From: Gammaproteobacteria bacterium
Lineage (GTDB): Bacteria > Pseudomonadota > Gammaproteobacteria > Steroidobacterales > Woeseiaceae
Direction: 5' to 3'
NCBI GenBank assembly: GCA_022600955.1
Contig: JAHZJK010000007.1
Coordinates: forward strand, 1-54,587
Length of the DNA: 54,587 nucleotides
Shown here: in pieces, positions 17,369 to 25,779 of the stretch
Numbering within the stretch: the first letter of the stretch is position 1
Layout of the letters: every line of letters starts with the position of its first letter
Made by a program: the position numbers and the translations under genes
Notes under the pieces: generated by a model
What the model saw: the letters and a program-made list of their open reading frames with translations, nothing else
The model's database searches: none
Told to the model about the DNA's origin: nothing

Positions 17369-18859
17369 TTACTCTTGTTGCAGCTCTTCCCAGGCGGTAT
17401 CGATAATTTCGCGCGCACTGCTGGTGATTTCGCCCGGTTCGTGTTCGAGGCTCAATACCGATTCTGCCGTGTCGATTGCGGCTGAAAAGTTGCCGTCGAG
17501 CAGATATGCGCTGGCCAGTAACAGGCGGCTGGATTGATCGGTCGGTGACTGTTCGGCTGCTGACCGCAAGAAATCGATGGCCTCGGCAATGTCTTTGCCC
17601 TGGGCGAGATAGGCAAAGCCCATAAGTGAATTGAGTTCTGGCGTGGCATCCTTAATCGTTAGTGCGCTGCGTAATGCTTCTTCAAGCTTTTTCGCAAATT
17701 GTATGCGTTCCAAGTGGTTGTAACTTTCAGAAATACGATAAGCCCAATACTGCGCATAGTCCATCCAGATGTTGAAATCCCAGGACATTTGCGCGATTGC
17801 GCTTTCAAACTTCTGCTCGGCGCGATTAAAATTGCCGCGCTCAGCAAGGATTCTGGCAAGGCCGGCTTCCGCAGGAGCACGGCTAGACTCTTCGCGAGTT
17901 GCGGCATTGAACCATTGTTGCGCACGTTCGTTATTGCCGAATCGCAGCGCCATTTGTGCCAGTGCGAGGTGCATGTCGCCGCTGCTTAACGACTCCACGC
18001 GCGGCTGGAATCGTGGTAATGCAGTGTTAGCTGCGATGCTGTAGGTGCGAAATTCTCCCGCCATAAGATAGGTCGGTAACGCCCGATCCAGCTCCTTTAG
18101 TGTCATCGGAAAAGCCTGCTCGAAAGCGTCGGCCTTGCTTATGCCGCTCGAGACCAGTTCTCCATAACGCTGCAGCTTGTCAGCAGTCTCTTGTTCACCA
18201 TTATCCTGACTGTAAAGGTAATGCACCATCAGCCAGGACTGGCCGTAGAACATTTCCGCCTGCATGTCGGACAGGGTGCTTGTGTCGACTACCTCGATGA
18301 TGGTACTGCTCGGAAGCCAGGCCGTGAATGCAAGGGCGCTGCGACGACGCTCGACTGGCAGGCCATACTGGAACTGGCCATCGAGAACTTGTGAGGATGA
18401 GAAGTATTCCGCGAGTCCTTCCTCAAACCAGCGTGGATAGTTTACGCGACCGCGTTTGCGACTTAGAGAATGAACGTACTCGTGTAGCATGATCTGGACG
18501 CCTCTCTCATCATCACTCTGCATGATGATGGCATTCTCACGAAGATTGCCAAGAAAGAACCCCATAGTGTCGCCCGGCGCACCGACATCGACATAGTCGT
18601 CCTTGTTGTCGAGCGCCAGGATCACGGTCGGAATGCTGGCTTTGTAGGTAGCTGTCTGGCTGTCTGAATCCAGTGCGGAACGCATTACCTCCAGGCGCCG
18701 CAGCAAATTGAAGGTCGTATCCTCATCCAGCACGGTATGAACACGGAAGTTTTCTGACGTGACGAGTTTCCAGTCGCGCTCTTCGAGCGGCACCGAATCT
18801 GCTGACGCAGGCGTTAAACACAACGCCCAGAGCAACAGCGCTATTCGAGTCGTTATCAT
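17369..18859 (-). CDS. Exported gluzincin-type metallopeptidase with TPR repeats
   Basis: A 496-residue protein with an N-terminal signal peptide (cleavage near PASA-DS). A gluzincin zinc site follows (HEYVH, about 127-131, then EEGLAEYF with the third ligand). The C-terminal half consists of TPR-like helices (RAPAEAGLARIL and LMGFAYLAQGKDIAEA). It resembles the DUF1570/peptidase-MA-like group, whose substrates are unknown. Its ATG overlaps the stop of the upstream permease gene (ATGA), so the two are co-translated. It converges on lpdA with a five-base gap. Peptidase activity is inferred from the intact motif. Confidence 0.8.
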   Translation of the reverse strand: MITTRIALLLWALCLTPASADSVPLEERDWKLVTSENFRVHTVLDEDTTFNLLRRLEVMRSALDSDSQTATYKASIPTVILALDNKDDYVDVGAPGDTMGFFLGNLRENAIIMQSDDERGVQIMLHEYVHSLSRKRGRVNYPRWFEEGLAEYFSSSQVLDGQFQYGLPVERRRSALAFTAWLPSSTIIEVVDTSTLSDMQAEMFYGQSWLMVHYLYSQDNGEQETADKLQRYGELVSSGISKADAFEQAFPMTLKELDRALPTYLMAGEFRTYSIAANTALPRFQPRVESLSSGDMHLALAQMALRFGNNERAQQWFNAATREESSRAPAEAGLARILAERGNFNRAEQKFESAIAQMSWDFNIWMDYAQYWAYRISESYNHLERIQFAKKLEEALRSALTIKDATPELNSLMGFAYLAQGKDIAEAIDFLRSAAEQSPTDQSSRLLLASAYLLDGNFSAAIDTAESVLSLEHEPGEITSSAREIIDTAWEELQQE

Positions 18860-20202
18860 CGGTTTCTGGTCCTAAGGTAATTCTCAAGGAAGTACAGAGA
18901 CCAGCCGATTACCAGCAAAACAGAAACAACGACCCAGGATTCGGCTTTCGACTGCATCGTCAACCAGAAACATATCAGGAGACCGATGAACGGGATCGTA
19001 TAGCCGCCTTTGAGGCGATAGCTCTGCTCACTGGACTGCATTTCCGCTTTGCGCCGAATAGCCGGCAACGATGCGATGCAGATCATGAACCCGAGCAACC
19101 GGACAACGGAACTCGCAACAGCCAGAAATACAAAGGAGCCGGATAGCGCAAGTATAAGTGCCATGGCAGCCATCAGGTATATGGATCGGTCGGGCGTCGC
19201 ATGGGTGGGGTGCACATGACTGAACCATTCCGGGAGCATGCGTTTGCGGGCCATTGAATAGATCAGCCGAGGTGCAGCAAGCATGGAGCCCGCGAGGTTG
19301 CCACCAATGGAGAAGACAGCCGCAAGCGTTATCGCGAACGCGCCGAACGGTCCGGCTAGCGCACGGCCGACGTCAACAAGCGTGGCTTCACCGTAGTTCT
19401 CTGTGGGAATAACCGTGACGAAAACCAGCACGACGAGAAAATACAGGACGCCGGTAGCGAGTACCGTGCCGACTAAGGCACGCGGCAAGGTGCGGCGCGG
19501 CTGCGAAGTCTCGCCGGCCGTCACAGCCAGCGTCTCAAAGCCGACATAAGCGTAGATCAGGAGCAGAGTAGTACTGCCAATCTCATTCGGGACGAATAAC
19601 TGTTCCGGAACCAGGGTTGCTCCTGTGACGTGCTGCAGGCCCAATGTAACGAGCAATAGCAATGGTACGACTTTCAATACGGTAAGCACGCCCATCGTTC
19701 GAACACCATCACGCACGCCGGCAACGTTGGCCCAGGTCAGTCCGAGTGTCACAGCTGCAATAATGATCCAGCGAGCGCTGTCGGTCGCCATTGCGTCGTG
19801 CAAAGTGCCAAGGTATATGGCCAATACATTTGCGTTAGCTGCGAACGCCGTCATTCTGCTCAGATAGATCGCCCAGCCAGTACTAAAACCAGCGAGCGGG
19901 CCGAATGCGTCTGTTGCATAGAGAACAGGTCCACCCGTTCCGTCGTAGTAACTGGCGAGTTCAGCGAAAGTCAGGACGACGGTCAGAAACAAGGTGCCGA
20001 CAAGCAGGAACAACCACGGACTCAACAGTCCGGCGTTGAGCGCGACTTTGCCAGGCAAAGCAAAAATTCCGGCGCCGATCAGAGCGTTCAGGACCAGGAA
20101 TGATGCGCCGAAAAAGCCGATATCGCGTTTAAGATCTTGCGCGTTCTGCTGTGGGCTCAAGGTGACATCCTTGTATTCGTGATCTGTGGGGCGATAATGC
20201 AT
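18856..20202 (-). CDS. APC-superfamily amino-acid permease
   Basis: A 448-residue inner-membrane transporter with about 12 hydrophobic segments. The first helix has the APC signature NALIGAGIFALPG. ETSQPRRTLPRAL between later helices is typical of the amino acid/polyamine/organocation family. The N-terminus is cytoplasmic and polar. The substrate cannot be read from the sequence. The downstream gluzincin-TPR gene overlaps its stop. The start at 20202 lies only 29 bases from the divergent start at 20232 and has no clear SD, so its start or promoter arrangement is uncertain. Confidence 0.88.
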   Translation of the reverse strand: MHYRPTDHEYKDVTLSPQQNAQDLKRDIGFFGASFLVLNALIGAGIFALPGKVALNAGLLSPWLFLLVGTLFLTVVLTFAELASYYDGTGGPVLYATDAFGPLAGFSTGWAIYLSRMTAFAANANVLAIYLGTLHDAMATDSARWIIIAAVTLGLTWANVAGVRDGVRTMGVLTVLKVVPLLLLVTLGLQHVTGATLVPEQLFVPNEIGSTTLLLIYAYVGFETLAVTAGETSQPRRTLPRALVGTVLATGVLYFLVVLVFVTVIPTENYGEATLVDVGRALAGPFGAFAITLAAVFSIGGNLAGSMLAAPRLIYSMARKRMLPEWFSHVHPTHATPDRSIYLMAAMALILALSGSFVFLAVASSVVRLLGFMICIASLPAIRRKAEMQSSEQSYRLKGGYTIPFIGLLICFWLTMQSKAESWVVVSVLLVIGWSLYFLENYLRTRNR

Positions 20203-20231
20203 TTGATACTAGCAAAACTGGATCACCGCGG

Positions 20232-21035
20232 ATGACAACGAGTGAAATTCAACGCGACTATCTACGGACAGAGTTCGGCGATGTACATTATTGGCAACTT
20301 GGCTCAGGGCCGGATCTGTTGCTACTACATCAGTCTGCGCAGTCCGCCGACGAGTTTCTTGATCTCGCATGCATTCTTGCCGCGAATTTTCGTGTTGTTG
20401 CGCTCGACCTACCCGGACATGGCGCGTCAGCGACGACGGACCACGAGCTCGATGTGTCAGAGTATTGTGCGGCAGCTATCTGTTTGATGGATGCACTGCA
20501 AATCTCGAAAACGAACGTACTCGGTCATCATGGTGGCTGCATGCTGGCAACCTGTCTGGCTACGAGCTATCCGGAACGATTTGACGATGTCATTTTATCC
20601 GGTGGCGGGTATACGGATCCGGCCGTTGCTGATCGACTGTTAAACCAGCCCATGTCACGGGACATGCCGATGGACGAGCAAGGCGATTTCTTGAAGAAGA
20701 CCTGGCGAATCTATCGTGAGATGAGCGCACCGAAAACTCCGATGAGTGTCACACTCAAACCATTCCAGGTTGGTATTGCAGCGCGCCAGCGGCCCTTTGA
20801 CATGCATTTCGCAGTTTTGCGTTGGGACTACCGCTCGGCTCTGCAGCGCTTGAAACACCGAACCTTACTCGTGAAAGGTGAGTACGATTTTTTCGCGGGT
20901 GATGTTGATGCTCTGAACAGCGACTTGCCTGATTCCAGCATCGCAAACATAGCAGGGGGCGGTCCCTGGCTGTTTTATGAGCAACCGGAACGGTGTGCCG
21001 AGGCGGTGCGCGCATTCTTGCTGGCGCGGCCTTAG
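20232..21035 (+). CDS. Alpha/beta-hydrolase-fold protein lacking catalytic Ser and His
   Basis: A 267-residue alpha/beta-hydrolase fold: LLLHQSAQSADEF (oxyanion-loop region), VVALDLPGHGAS, a nucleophile elbow, and LLVKGEYDF carrying the acid (Asp219). The elbow reads GHHGG (98-102), so His100 replaces the Ser, Asp or Cys nucleophile. The segment that normally ends in the catalytic His reads GGGPW, with Pro245 at that position. The fold is intact but two catalytic residues are gone. It may bind a ligand or use another mechanism. It converges with the flavoprotein gene (two-base gap). No neighbour explains its job. Confidence 0.85.
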   Translation: MTTSEIQRDYLRTEFGDVHYWQLGSGPDLLLLHQSAQSADEFLDLACILAANFRVVALDLPGHGASATTDHELDVSEYCAAAICLMDALQISKTNVLGHHGGCMLATCLATSYPERFDDVILSGGGYTDPAVADRLLNQPMSRDMPMDEQGDFLKKTWRIYREMSAPKTPMSVTLKPFQVGIAARQRPFDMHFAVLRWDYRSALQRLKHRTLLVKGEYDFFAGDVDALNSDLPDSSIANIAGGGPWLFYEQPERCAEAVRAFLLARP

Positions 21036-21037
21036 GG

Positions 21038-22525
21038 TCAGTTGCCAGCAACCTCCGGGTATAGTTCATCCAGCGGCAGTGAGCGCCCGTCATCCTGTAC
21101 GACGCGGCAGTGGAAACGGCGCAGTCGACGTGGTTCGGGCACACCGCAGGAATGCGCAATAGTACCGATTTCCTTGCTCATAGTTTGCGAATATTTTTTC
21201 ACGCGCTCGGCCTTGCTCTCTGGAACGAGACCGCGCTGCAGGCGCTTGTTGTGAGTGGTTATGCCGGTAGGGCAAGTGTTCTTGTTACATTGCAGCGCCT
21301 GGATACAACCGAGAGCAAACATGAAACCCCGCGCTGTGTTTACAAAATCGGCGCCCATGCATAATGCAACCGCCGCGTCAGCAGGGTTTATCAGCTTGCC
21401 ACTCGCGATTACCCGAATCCGGTCGCGAAGCCTGTGTTTCGCCAGCATGTCGACGACCAGCGGCAAACTCTCCTTGATGGGAAGACCAACATTGTCGATC
21501 AGACTCATTGGAGCTGCGCCGGTGCCACCGTCACCGCTGTCGATGGTTATAAAGTCAGGGGCGGACTCGATTCCGCGTCGATTAATCTCAGCAAACAATT
21601 CGTCAAGCCACCCGTAGGCCCCGATTACGGCCTTGAATCCTACCGGCAACCCAGACAAGTCTCGTAAGCGATTGATCATATCGAGCAAGTCGCCGGCTGA
21701 ATCGATATCCGGATGGCGGTTGGGGCTAATTGACGCTTCGCCCTCACGGATACCACGGATTTTGGCAATCTCTTCCGTCACTTTCTCAGCTGGTAGTATT
21801 CCACCCTTGCCGGGTTTGGCGCCCTGGCTGAGCTTCAGCTCAATCATTTTTACCTGTTCGATTTCGCCGATTTCGCGAACCTTGGCGTCGCTGAGATTGC
21901 CATTTTCATCACGCACGCCGTATTTCGCGGTGCCAATTTGAAACACCACATCGCAGCCACCCTCCAGATGCCATGGCGAAAGCCCGCCTTCGCCCGTATT
22001 CATCCAGTTGCCGGCCATTCGGGAGCCGTGTGACAGCGCGAGTACGGCCGGCTTAGATAACGCTCCATAACTCATCGCGGATACGTTGACAATGGACTTA
22101 GCATCGTAGGGTTGGCGTGCATACGGCCCAATCGTCAGAGGTTTTGTCGGTGACGTATTCTCCTCGAGCATGGGGTAGGGGCAGTTCACGAATATCGGCG
22201 TACCGGCAGGTGTCAGGTTCAGCGTCGAGCCGAACGCGACCGTACTATCGACCCCTTTCGCAGCACGATACGCCCAGGAGCGCTGCGCGCGGTTGAACGG
22301 CATTTCCTCGCGGTCCAGTGCAAAGAAGTACTGTCGAAAGAACTCGCCCATGTGCTCGAACATGTAGCGAAATCGACCGACAACAGGGAAGTTTCGCCGG
22401 ACAGTGCTTTTCGTCTGTGTAACGTCGATGATAAAGACAACGACCAGCGACAGGATTGCCGCGCCGATAAGGAACACGAAGATCGACGATAAGGTCTGTA
22501 CCAGCGAAAAGGCCCCTTCAATCAT
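21038..22525 (-). CDS. FMN-binding glutamate-synthase-like protein with N-terminal membrane anchor
   Basis: A 495-residue protein. It has one N-terminal transmembrane helix (about 8-34), then an FMN/TIM-barrel domain of the GltB central-domain type. Visible elements are VSAMSYGALS, NTGEGGLSPWH, QGAKPGKGG, DSGDGGTGAAP and a C-x5-C-x4-C motif (GCIQALQC then NKNTC) that holds a [3Fe-4S] cluster in glutamate synthase. It lacks the glutaminase domain, so it is not a full glutamate synthase. The ATG overlaps the DoxX stop (TAATG), placing it last in the hvfB-hvfC-doxX unit. It could supply or accept electrons for that set; that is inference. Confidence 0.87.
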   Translation of the reverse strand: MIEGAFSLVQTLSSIFVFLIGAAILSLVVVFIIDVTQTKSTVRRNFPVVGRFRYMFEHMGEFFRQYFFALDREEMPFNRAQRSWAYRAAKGVDSTVAFGSTLNLTPAGTPIFVNCPYPMLEENTSPTKPLTIGPYARQPYDAKSIVNVSAMSYGALSKPAVLALSHGSRMAGNWMNTGEGGLSPWHLEGGCDVVFQIGTAKYGVRDENGNLSDAKVREIGEIEQVKMIELKLSQGAKPGKGGILPAEKVTEEIAKIRGIREGEASISPNRHPDIDSAGDLLDMINRLRDLSGLPVGFKAVIGAYGWLDELFAEINRRGIESAPDFITIDSGDGGTGAAPMSLIDNVGLPIKESLPLVVDMLAKHRLRDRIRVIASGKLINPADAAVALCMGADFVNTARGFMFALGCIQALQCNKNTCPTGITTHNKRLQRGLVPESKAERVKKYSQTMSKEIGTIAHSCGVPEPRRLRRFHCRVVQDDGRSLPLDELYPEVAGN

Positions 22526-23022
22526 TATGAGAATTTCTTCGCGAGGATGTTGTCGAGACTAAGCCTGCCGGCACCGCTGAACACCAGTGGGAACAGCATC
22601 GCGATGAATAGCAGGGGCACACGATAATTGCCGAAGCCTTTGTTCGTAATCGCGTATCCCTTCCAGAGTTCTGCCAGGGAGTTCCAGTCGTCAGGCCAAT
22701 GCACGGCCGATATCGCGACGATAGAAACGATTATCAGGCTGAAAGCCCAGAATCGTGTGAACAGACCCAGAAATAGTGCGAGTCCGCCTAGAATTTCCGC
22801 CCACGTCGCCATGAACCAGCTTATTTCAACCGGAATGATGTTGAACGGAAACAGGAAATTGTCCTGTACATTGGCAAACCAGTTGTTGCCGTTAAGCTTC
22901 TTCATGCCGGCATTGTAGAACTCGTAGCCCATCAGCAGACGAATCGGGAGCAGAGCAGCCCATGATCCCGCAGGTTCCAAAATGCCGACTACCTGGTTCT
23001 TCAGGTCTATAAACTTCTTCAT
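22525..23022 (-). CDS. DoxX-family membrane protein (HvfD-like)
   Basis: A 165-residue membrane protein of the DoxX family with four hydrophobic helices (RLLMGYEFYNAGMKK; EILGGLALFLGLFTRFWA; a third near 95-105; VPLLFIAMLFPLVFSG). DoxX proteins are often the fourth gene (hvfD) in Hvf/bufferin clusters that modify copper-binding peptides. It begins 12 bases after the hvfC-like stop and overlaps the next gene by one base. In that context it is probably a membrane partner; its own activity is unknown. Confidence 0.85.
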   Translation of the reverse strand: MKKFIDLKNQVVGILEPAGSWAALLPIRLLMGYEFYNAGMKKLNGNNWFANVQDNFLFPFNIIPVEISWFMATWAEILGGLALFLGLFTRFWAFSLIIVSIVAISAVHWPDDWNSLAELWKGYAITNKGFGNYRVPLLFIAMLFPLVFSGAGRLSLDNILAKKFS

Positions 23023-23034
23023 TATGTGTCTCCG

Positions 23035-23817
23035 TTAACCGGCTGGTTTGGTGCCGGTGATGATTTCGAGTTGTTTCATTTCTGCGAGGGCGACCGCGCC
23101 GTGCTTGATCAGCGCGTCGACGTCCGGGTATTGAATGGTCTCTGCGAGTTTGCGCAAGATGTGCTCGCCGGACAGCGCTGCATCGTTACAATCGACGGCG
23201 TCGAGTAATGCAGCTGAGACAGCATTGAGTTCCAGAAACCCGACTTTGTCATTGCTGCCGCGGTACAACGCGAGGTATACCGGCTGTTGCAGCGGTTCGC
23301 TAGGCAAATAGCCGGTAGAAATACGATGTACTGGAAAATGGTAGGCAAACGCCCACGCGACCACCGACTTTACAGGCGTATTGGCGAGCAGGTCACCGTC
23401 CGGATCGATGCCAGTCATGTCGTTTTCTTCCTCTGATACTCGCAGTGCGAGCTCGGCGTACTCGTAGTGCGCGAGTTCAGTCAGGAATGCGAAGTCGTCT
23501 TCTTGAGTGGTGTACTCAGTTTGCAAAAAGCCAAGGAATTCTTCGGGTAGCTGCAGAAAATATGGTGTCTTCGCACGATGACCCTTGAGAAAGTCGCGAA
23601 TCATGCGATGCCATTGCGCGTCGCTGTGAATCTTTCTCAGGACAGGGAAGAATGTCCCCAGCAGGTTGTACAAATTATTGAAAAACAGTTCGCGGTAAAT
23701 AGCCATGCGCCGGTCTTCGATGCCGGCGGGCGCCAGCACATTCTCAGGATCCCGTATATGTGCAGCGAAAGCATATTGCTTGTCCTGAAAATCACGCTGC
23801 TCATCCATTTGCGACAT
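23035..23817 (-). CDS. HvfC/DUF2063-family protein, MNIO partner
   Basis: A 260-residue protein of the DUF2063 (once called putative DNA-binding) family, recognised by MAIYRELFFNNLYNLLGTFFPVL near the N-terminus and a C-terminal winged-helix-like segment. In Haemophilus HvfC partners HvfB to bind and modify the HvfA peptide; the DNA-binding label is historical. ATG 23817 overlaps the hvfB-like stop by 17 bases; ATG 23808 would overlap by 8. Translational coupling to hvfB is clear. Role here is inferred by family and order. Confidence 0.87.
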   Translation of the reverse strand: MSQMDEQRDFQDKQYAFAAHIRDPENVLAPAGIEDRRMAIYRELFFNNLYNLLGTFFPVLRKIHSDAQWHRMIRDFLKGHRAKTPYFLQLPEEFLGFLQTEYTTQEDDFAFLTELAHYEYAELALRVSEEENDMTGIDPDGDLLANTPVKSVVAWAFAYHFPVHRISTGYLPSEPLQQPVYLALYRGSNDKVGFLELNAVSAALLDAVDCNDAALSGEHILRKLAETIQYPDVDALIKHGAVALAEMKQLEIITGTKPAG

Positions 23818-24655
23818 CCAGTTGCGCAGTATGTTCCTGCAGCGCTTTTATACGCCGTACTTCGTCGATCAGTTCTTCCATCGGCGGGAAGTTGAAGTCG
23901 CGCTCGAGCAATGTCGGCACTGGTCCGAACAACTGATATGCCTCTTCGAGCAGCTTCCAGGCCGCATCGTCGACGGGGGAGCCATGTGTATCGATGCGCA
24001 AATCTTCCGCCTCAACGTAGTGTCCGGCCAGGTGGAAATAGCGGATACGTTCAGCGGGCATAGCACGCAGGAAATCCCCGGCATCGTACTGGTGATTGAT
24101 GCTGTTGACGACAATATTGTTTATGTCGAGCATCAGGTCGCAATCGGACTCTTCCAGCACGGCGAGCAGGAACTCTTTTTCAGTCATTGTCGAATCGGTG
24201 GGTGCGTAGTAGGAAACATTTTCGAGTGCCATGCGCTGCTCAAGAATGTCTTGTACGCGGCGTACGCGACCGGCGACGTATTTGACCGCTTCTTCGGTAA
24301 ACGGAATCGGCATCAGGTCATACAGATGACCATCGTCACCGCAGTAACTCAAATGTTCCGAATACAACCGAATCTGGTGGTCGGCCATGAATGCCTTGAT
24401 GTCGCGCACGAGCTGTTCATCGAGCGGTGCGGGCGACCCAATCGAAAGTGATAAGCCATGAATCAGAAACGGATAGCGTTCCGTAAAGAAGCGCAGTTTC
24501 TTGCCGAGAGCGCCGCCCACATGAATCCAGTTTTCTGGAGCGATTTCCATGAAATCAACATCGGTGGGTGGATTTGCCATGAGCTTGTCCGCCAGTGGCC
24601 TGCGCAATCCGAGGCCTGCGCCATGCACCGGGTATTGTGATTGCTTGTCGCTCAT
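23801..24655 (-). CDS. HvfB/DUF692-family multinuclear non-haem iron oxidase (MNIO)
   Basis: A 284-residue TIM-barrel protein of DUF692, the MNIO family that includes MbnB and HvfB. Members use an iron cluster to turn peptide cysteines into oxazolone/thioamide or related copper ligands. Iron-ligand segments look intact: MEIAPENW, HGLSLSIGS, SEHLSYCG, ALENVSYYAP, DINNIVVNS, HLAGHY and DTHGSPVDD. ATG 24655 has GGGAACACT upstream. HvfC, DoxX and a flavoprotein follow in tight order. No DUF2282-type precursor gene is found next to it; the 59 bases upstream cannot hold one. Confidence 0.9.
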   Translation of the reverse strand: MSDKQSQYPVHGAGLGLRRPLADKLMANPPTDVDFMEIAPENWIHVGGALGKKLRFFTERYPFLIHGLSLSIGSPAPLDEQLVRDIKAFMADHQIRLYSEHLSYCGDDGHLYDLMPIPFTEEAVKYVAGRVRRVQDILEQRMALENVSYYAPTDSTMTEKEFLLAVLEESDCDLMLDINNIVVNSINHQYDAGDFLRAMPAERIRYFHLAGHYVEAEDLRIDTHGSPVDDAAWKLLEEAYQLFGPVPTLLERDFNFPPMEELIDEVRRIKALQEHTAQLDVANG

Positions 24656-24714
24656 AGTGTTCCCGTTCAGAGTTATCAGATCAGACCTGTTCGTTGCGGG
24701 TTTTATTACAACCC

Positions 24715-25140
24715 TTAGCGAGCCAGTTGCTGCAGCCGCTGCAAGTACTTTTGTTCGTCCGGGGCGGTATTCTGACTCTGTGCCTCCCAGAGCGTTTCCG
24801 CGAGGCATTCGATCATCTGGTGCTCAGCATCATGTATGTCCCCGCAGCGGGCGGCTACCGTATCAAAGACGGCTTTGATGCCGGTCGGCCGGTTGGTCGC
24901 AATTTGCTCACGAATACCGAGGTGCAGCCCCATGTGAAGAAACGGGTTTGTCTCGCCGTCTCCGGGCAGGAAATCCTTGTCCAGCGCATCGCTGCTCACC
25001 GCCACATGATACTCAGGGTGTATCTCGATAACGGCTGCGATCTGCGCCTCCAGGGGACTAAGCGGACTTCGATCGACGTGTTTTCGCCAGGTATCCGCAT
25101 ACATCTTGCGCAACTCGTTTCTATCCTGACCGAAGATCAT
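24715..25140 (-). CDS. DUF1841 family protein
   Basis: A 141-residue protein recognised as DUF1841 from MIFGQDRNELRKMY at the N-terminus, AAVIEIHPEYH and NPFLHMGLHLGIREQ. It is soluble and predicted cytosolic. The family has no known function and often follows nth, as here, with a 4-base ATGA overlap. It lies 59 bases upstream of the hvfB-like gene; read-through from the rsx-nth unit is possible. Confidence 0.85.
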   Translation of the reverse strand: MIFGQDRNELRKMYADTWRKHVDRSPLSPLEAQIAAVIEIHPEYHVAVSSDALDKDFLPGDGETNPFLHMGLHLGIREQIATNRPTGIKAVFDTVAARCGDIHDAEHQMIECLAETLWEAQSQNTAPDEQKYLQRLQQLAR

Positions 25141-25772
25141 GCGAATACCTTCTTGTTGTATTCACACCATTCTATGACAGGGCACTCCCCACATAATGGT
25201 TTTCGAGCCTTGCAACAATATCGGCCGTGCAGAATAAGCCAGTGATGTGCGTCTTTCCTGAATTCCTCGGGGGTCAGTTTGACGAGCCGCTTTTCGACTT
25301 CCAGCGGCGTCTTGCCTTTCGCCAGGCCGGTTCGATTGGATACCCTGAAGATGTGTGTATCTACCGCTATGGTCGGTTCGCCGAATGCCGTGTTTAGAAT
25401 GACATTGGCTGTCTTTCGGCCAACCCCGGGGAGTGCCTCAAGTGCGTCGCGGGTTCTCGGCACTTCACTGTTGTGATCCTCAATCAGCAGGCGGCATGTC
25501 TTGATTATGTTCGCGGCCTTGCTGTTGTAGAGGCCAATGGTCTTTATGTAGGGTTTCAGTCCATTGACACCCAGCGCCAGAATGGCCTCCGGCGTGCTGG
25601 CGACCGGATACAGTTTGTCCGTGGCCTTGTTGACGCTGACATCAGTCGCCTGCGCAGAGAGAATAACGGCAATAAGCAACTCGAACGGATTCCGGTAGGT
25701 CAATTCTGTCGTCGGTTCCGGCATGCGTTCTCTTAGCACGCTGTAAATGGCGGTTCGCTTATCCCGATTCAT
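25137..25772 (-). CDS. nth: Endonuclease III (thymine-glycol DNA glycosylase/AP lyase)
   Basis: Nth removes oxidised pyrimidines and nicks the abasic site. The 211 residues equal the Escherichia coli length. Seen are the helix-hairpin-helix LPGVGRKTAN with its catalytic Lys, the catalytic Asp in VDTHIFRV, and the C-x6-C-x2-C-x5-C [4Fe-4S] loop near the end. ATG 25772 was chosen because the extension upstream overlaps rsxE and is not family-like. It follows rsxE by seven bases, the usual rsx-nth arrangement. Confidence 0.97.
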   Translation of the reverse strand: MNRDKRTAIYSVLRERMPEPTTELTYRNPFELLIAVILSAQATDVSVNKATDKLYPVASTPEAILALGVNGLKPYIKTIGLYNSKAANIIKTCRLLIEDHNSEVPRTRDALEALPGVGRKTANVILNTAFGEPTIAVDTHIFRVSNRTGLAKGKTPLEVEKRLVKLTPEEFRKDAHHWLILHGRYCCKARKPLCGECPVIEWCEYNKKVFA

Positions 25773-25779
25773 ACGCGCT

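Noticed and set aside
17363..17381. Hairpin GCAACA/TGTTGC between lpdA and the TPR gene as a terminator
   Set aside because: The stem is only six pairs with low GC and no T-run, and it overlaps the coding end of the TPR gene.
24549..24878. A Cys-containing small frame near hvfB as a possible precursor peptide
   Set aside because: It is antisense to hvfB and DUF1841, has no export signal or DUF2282-like repeat, and its cysteines do not fit the EGKCG-type pattern.
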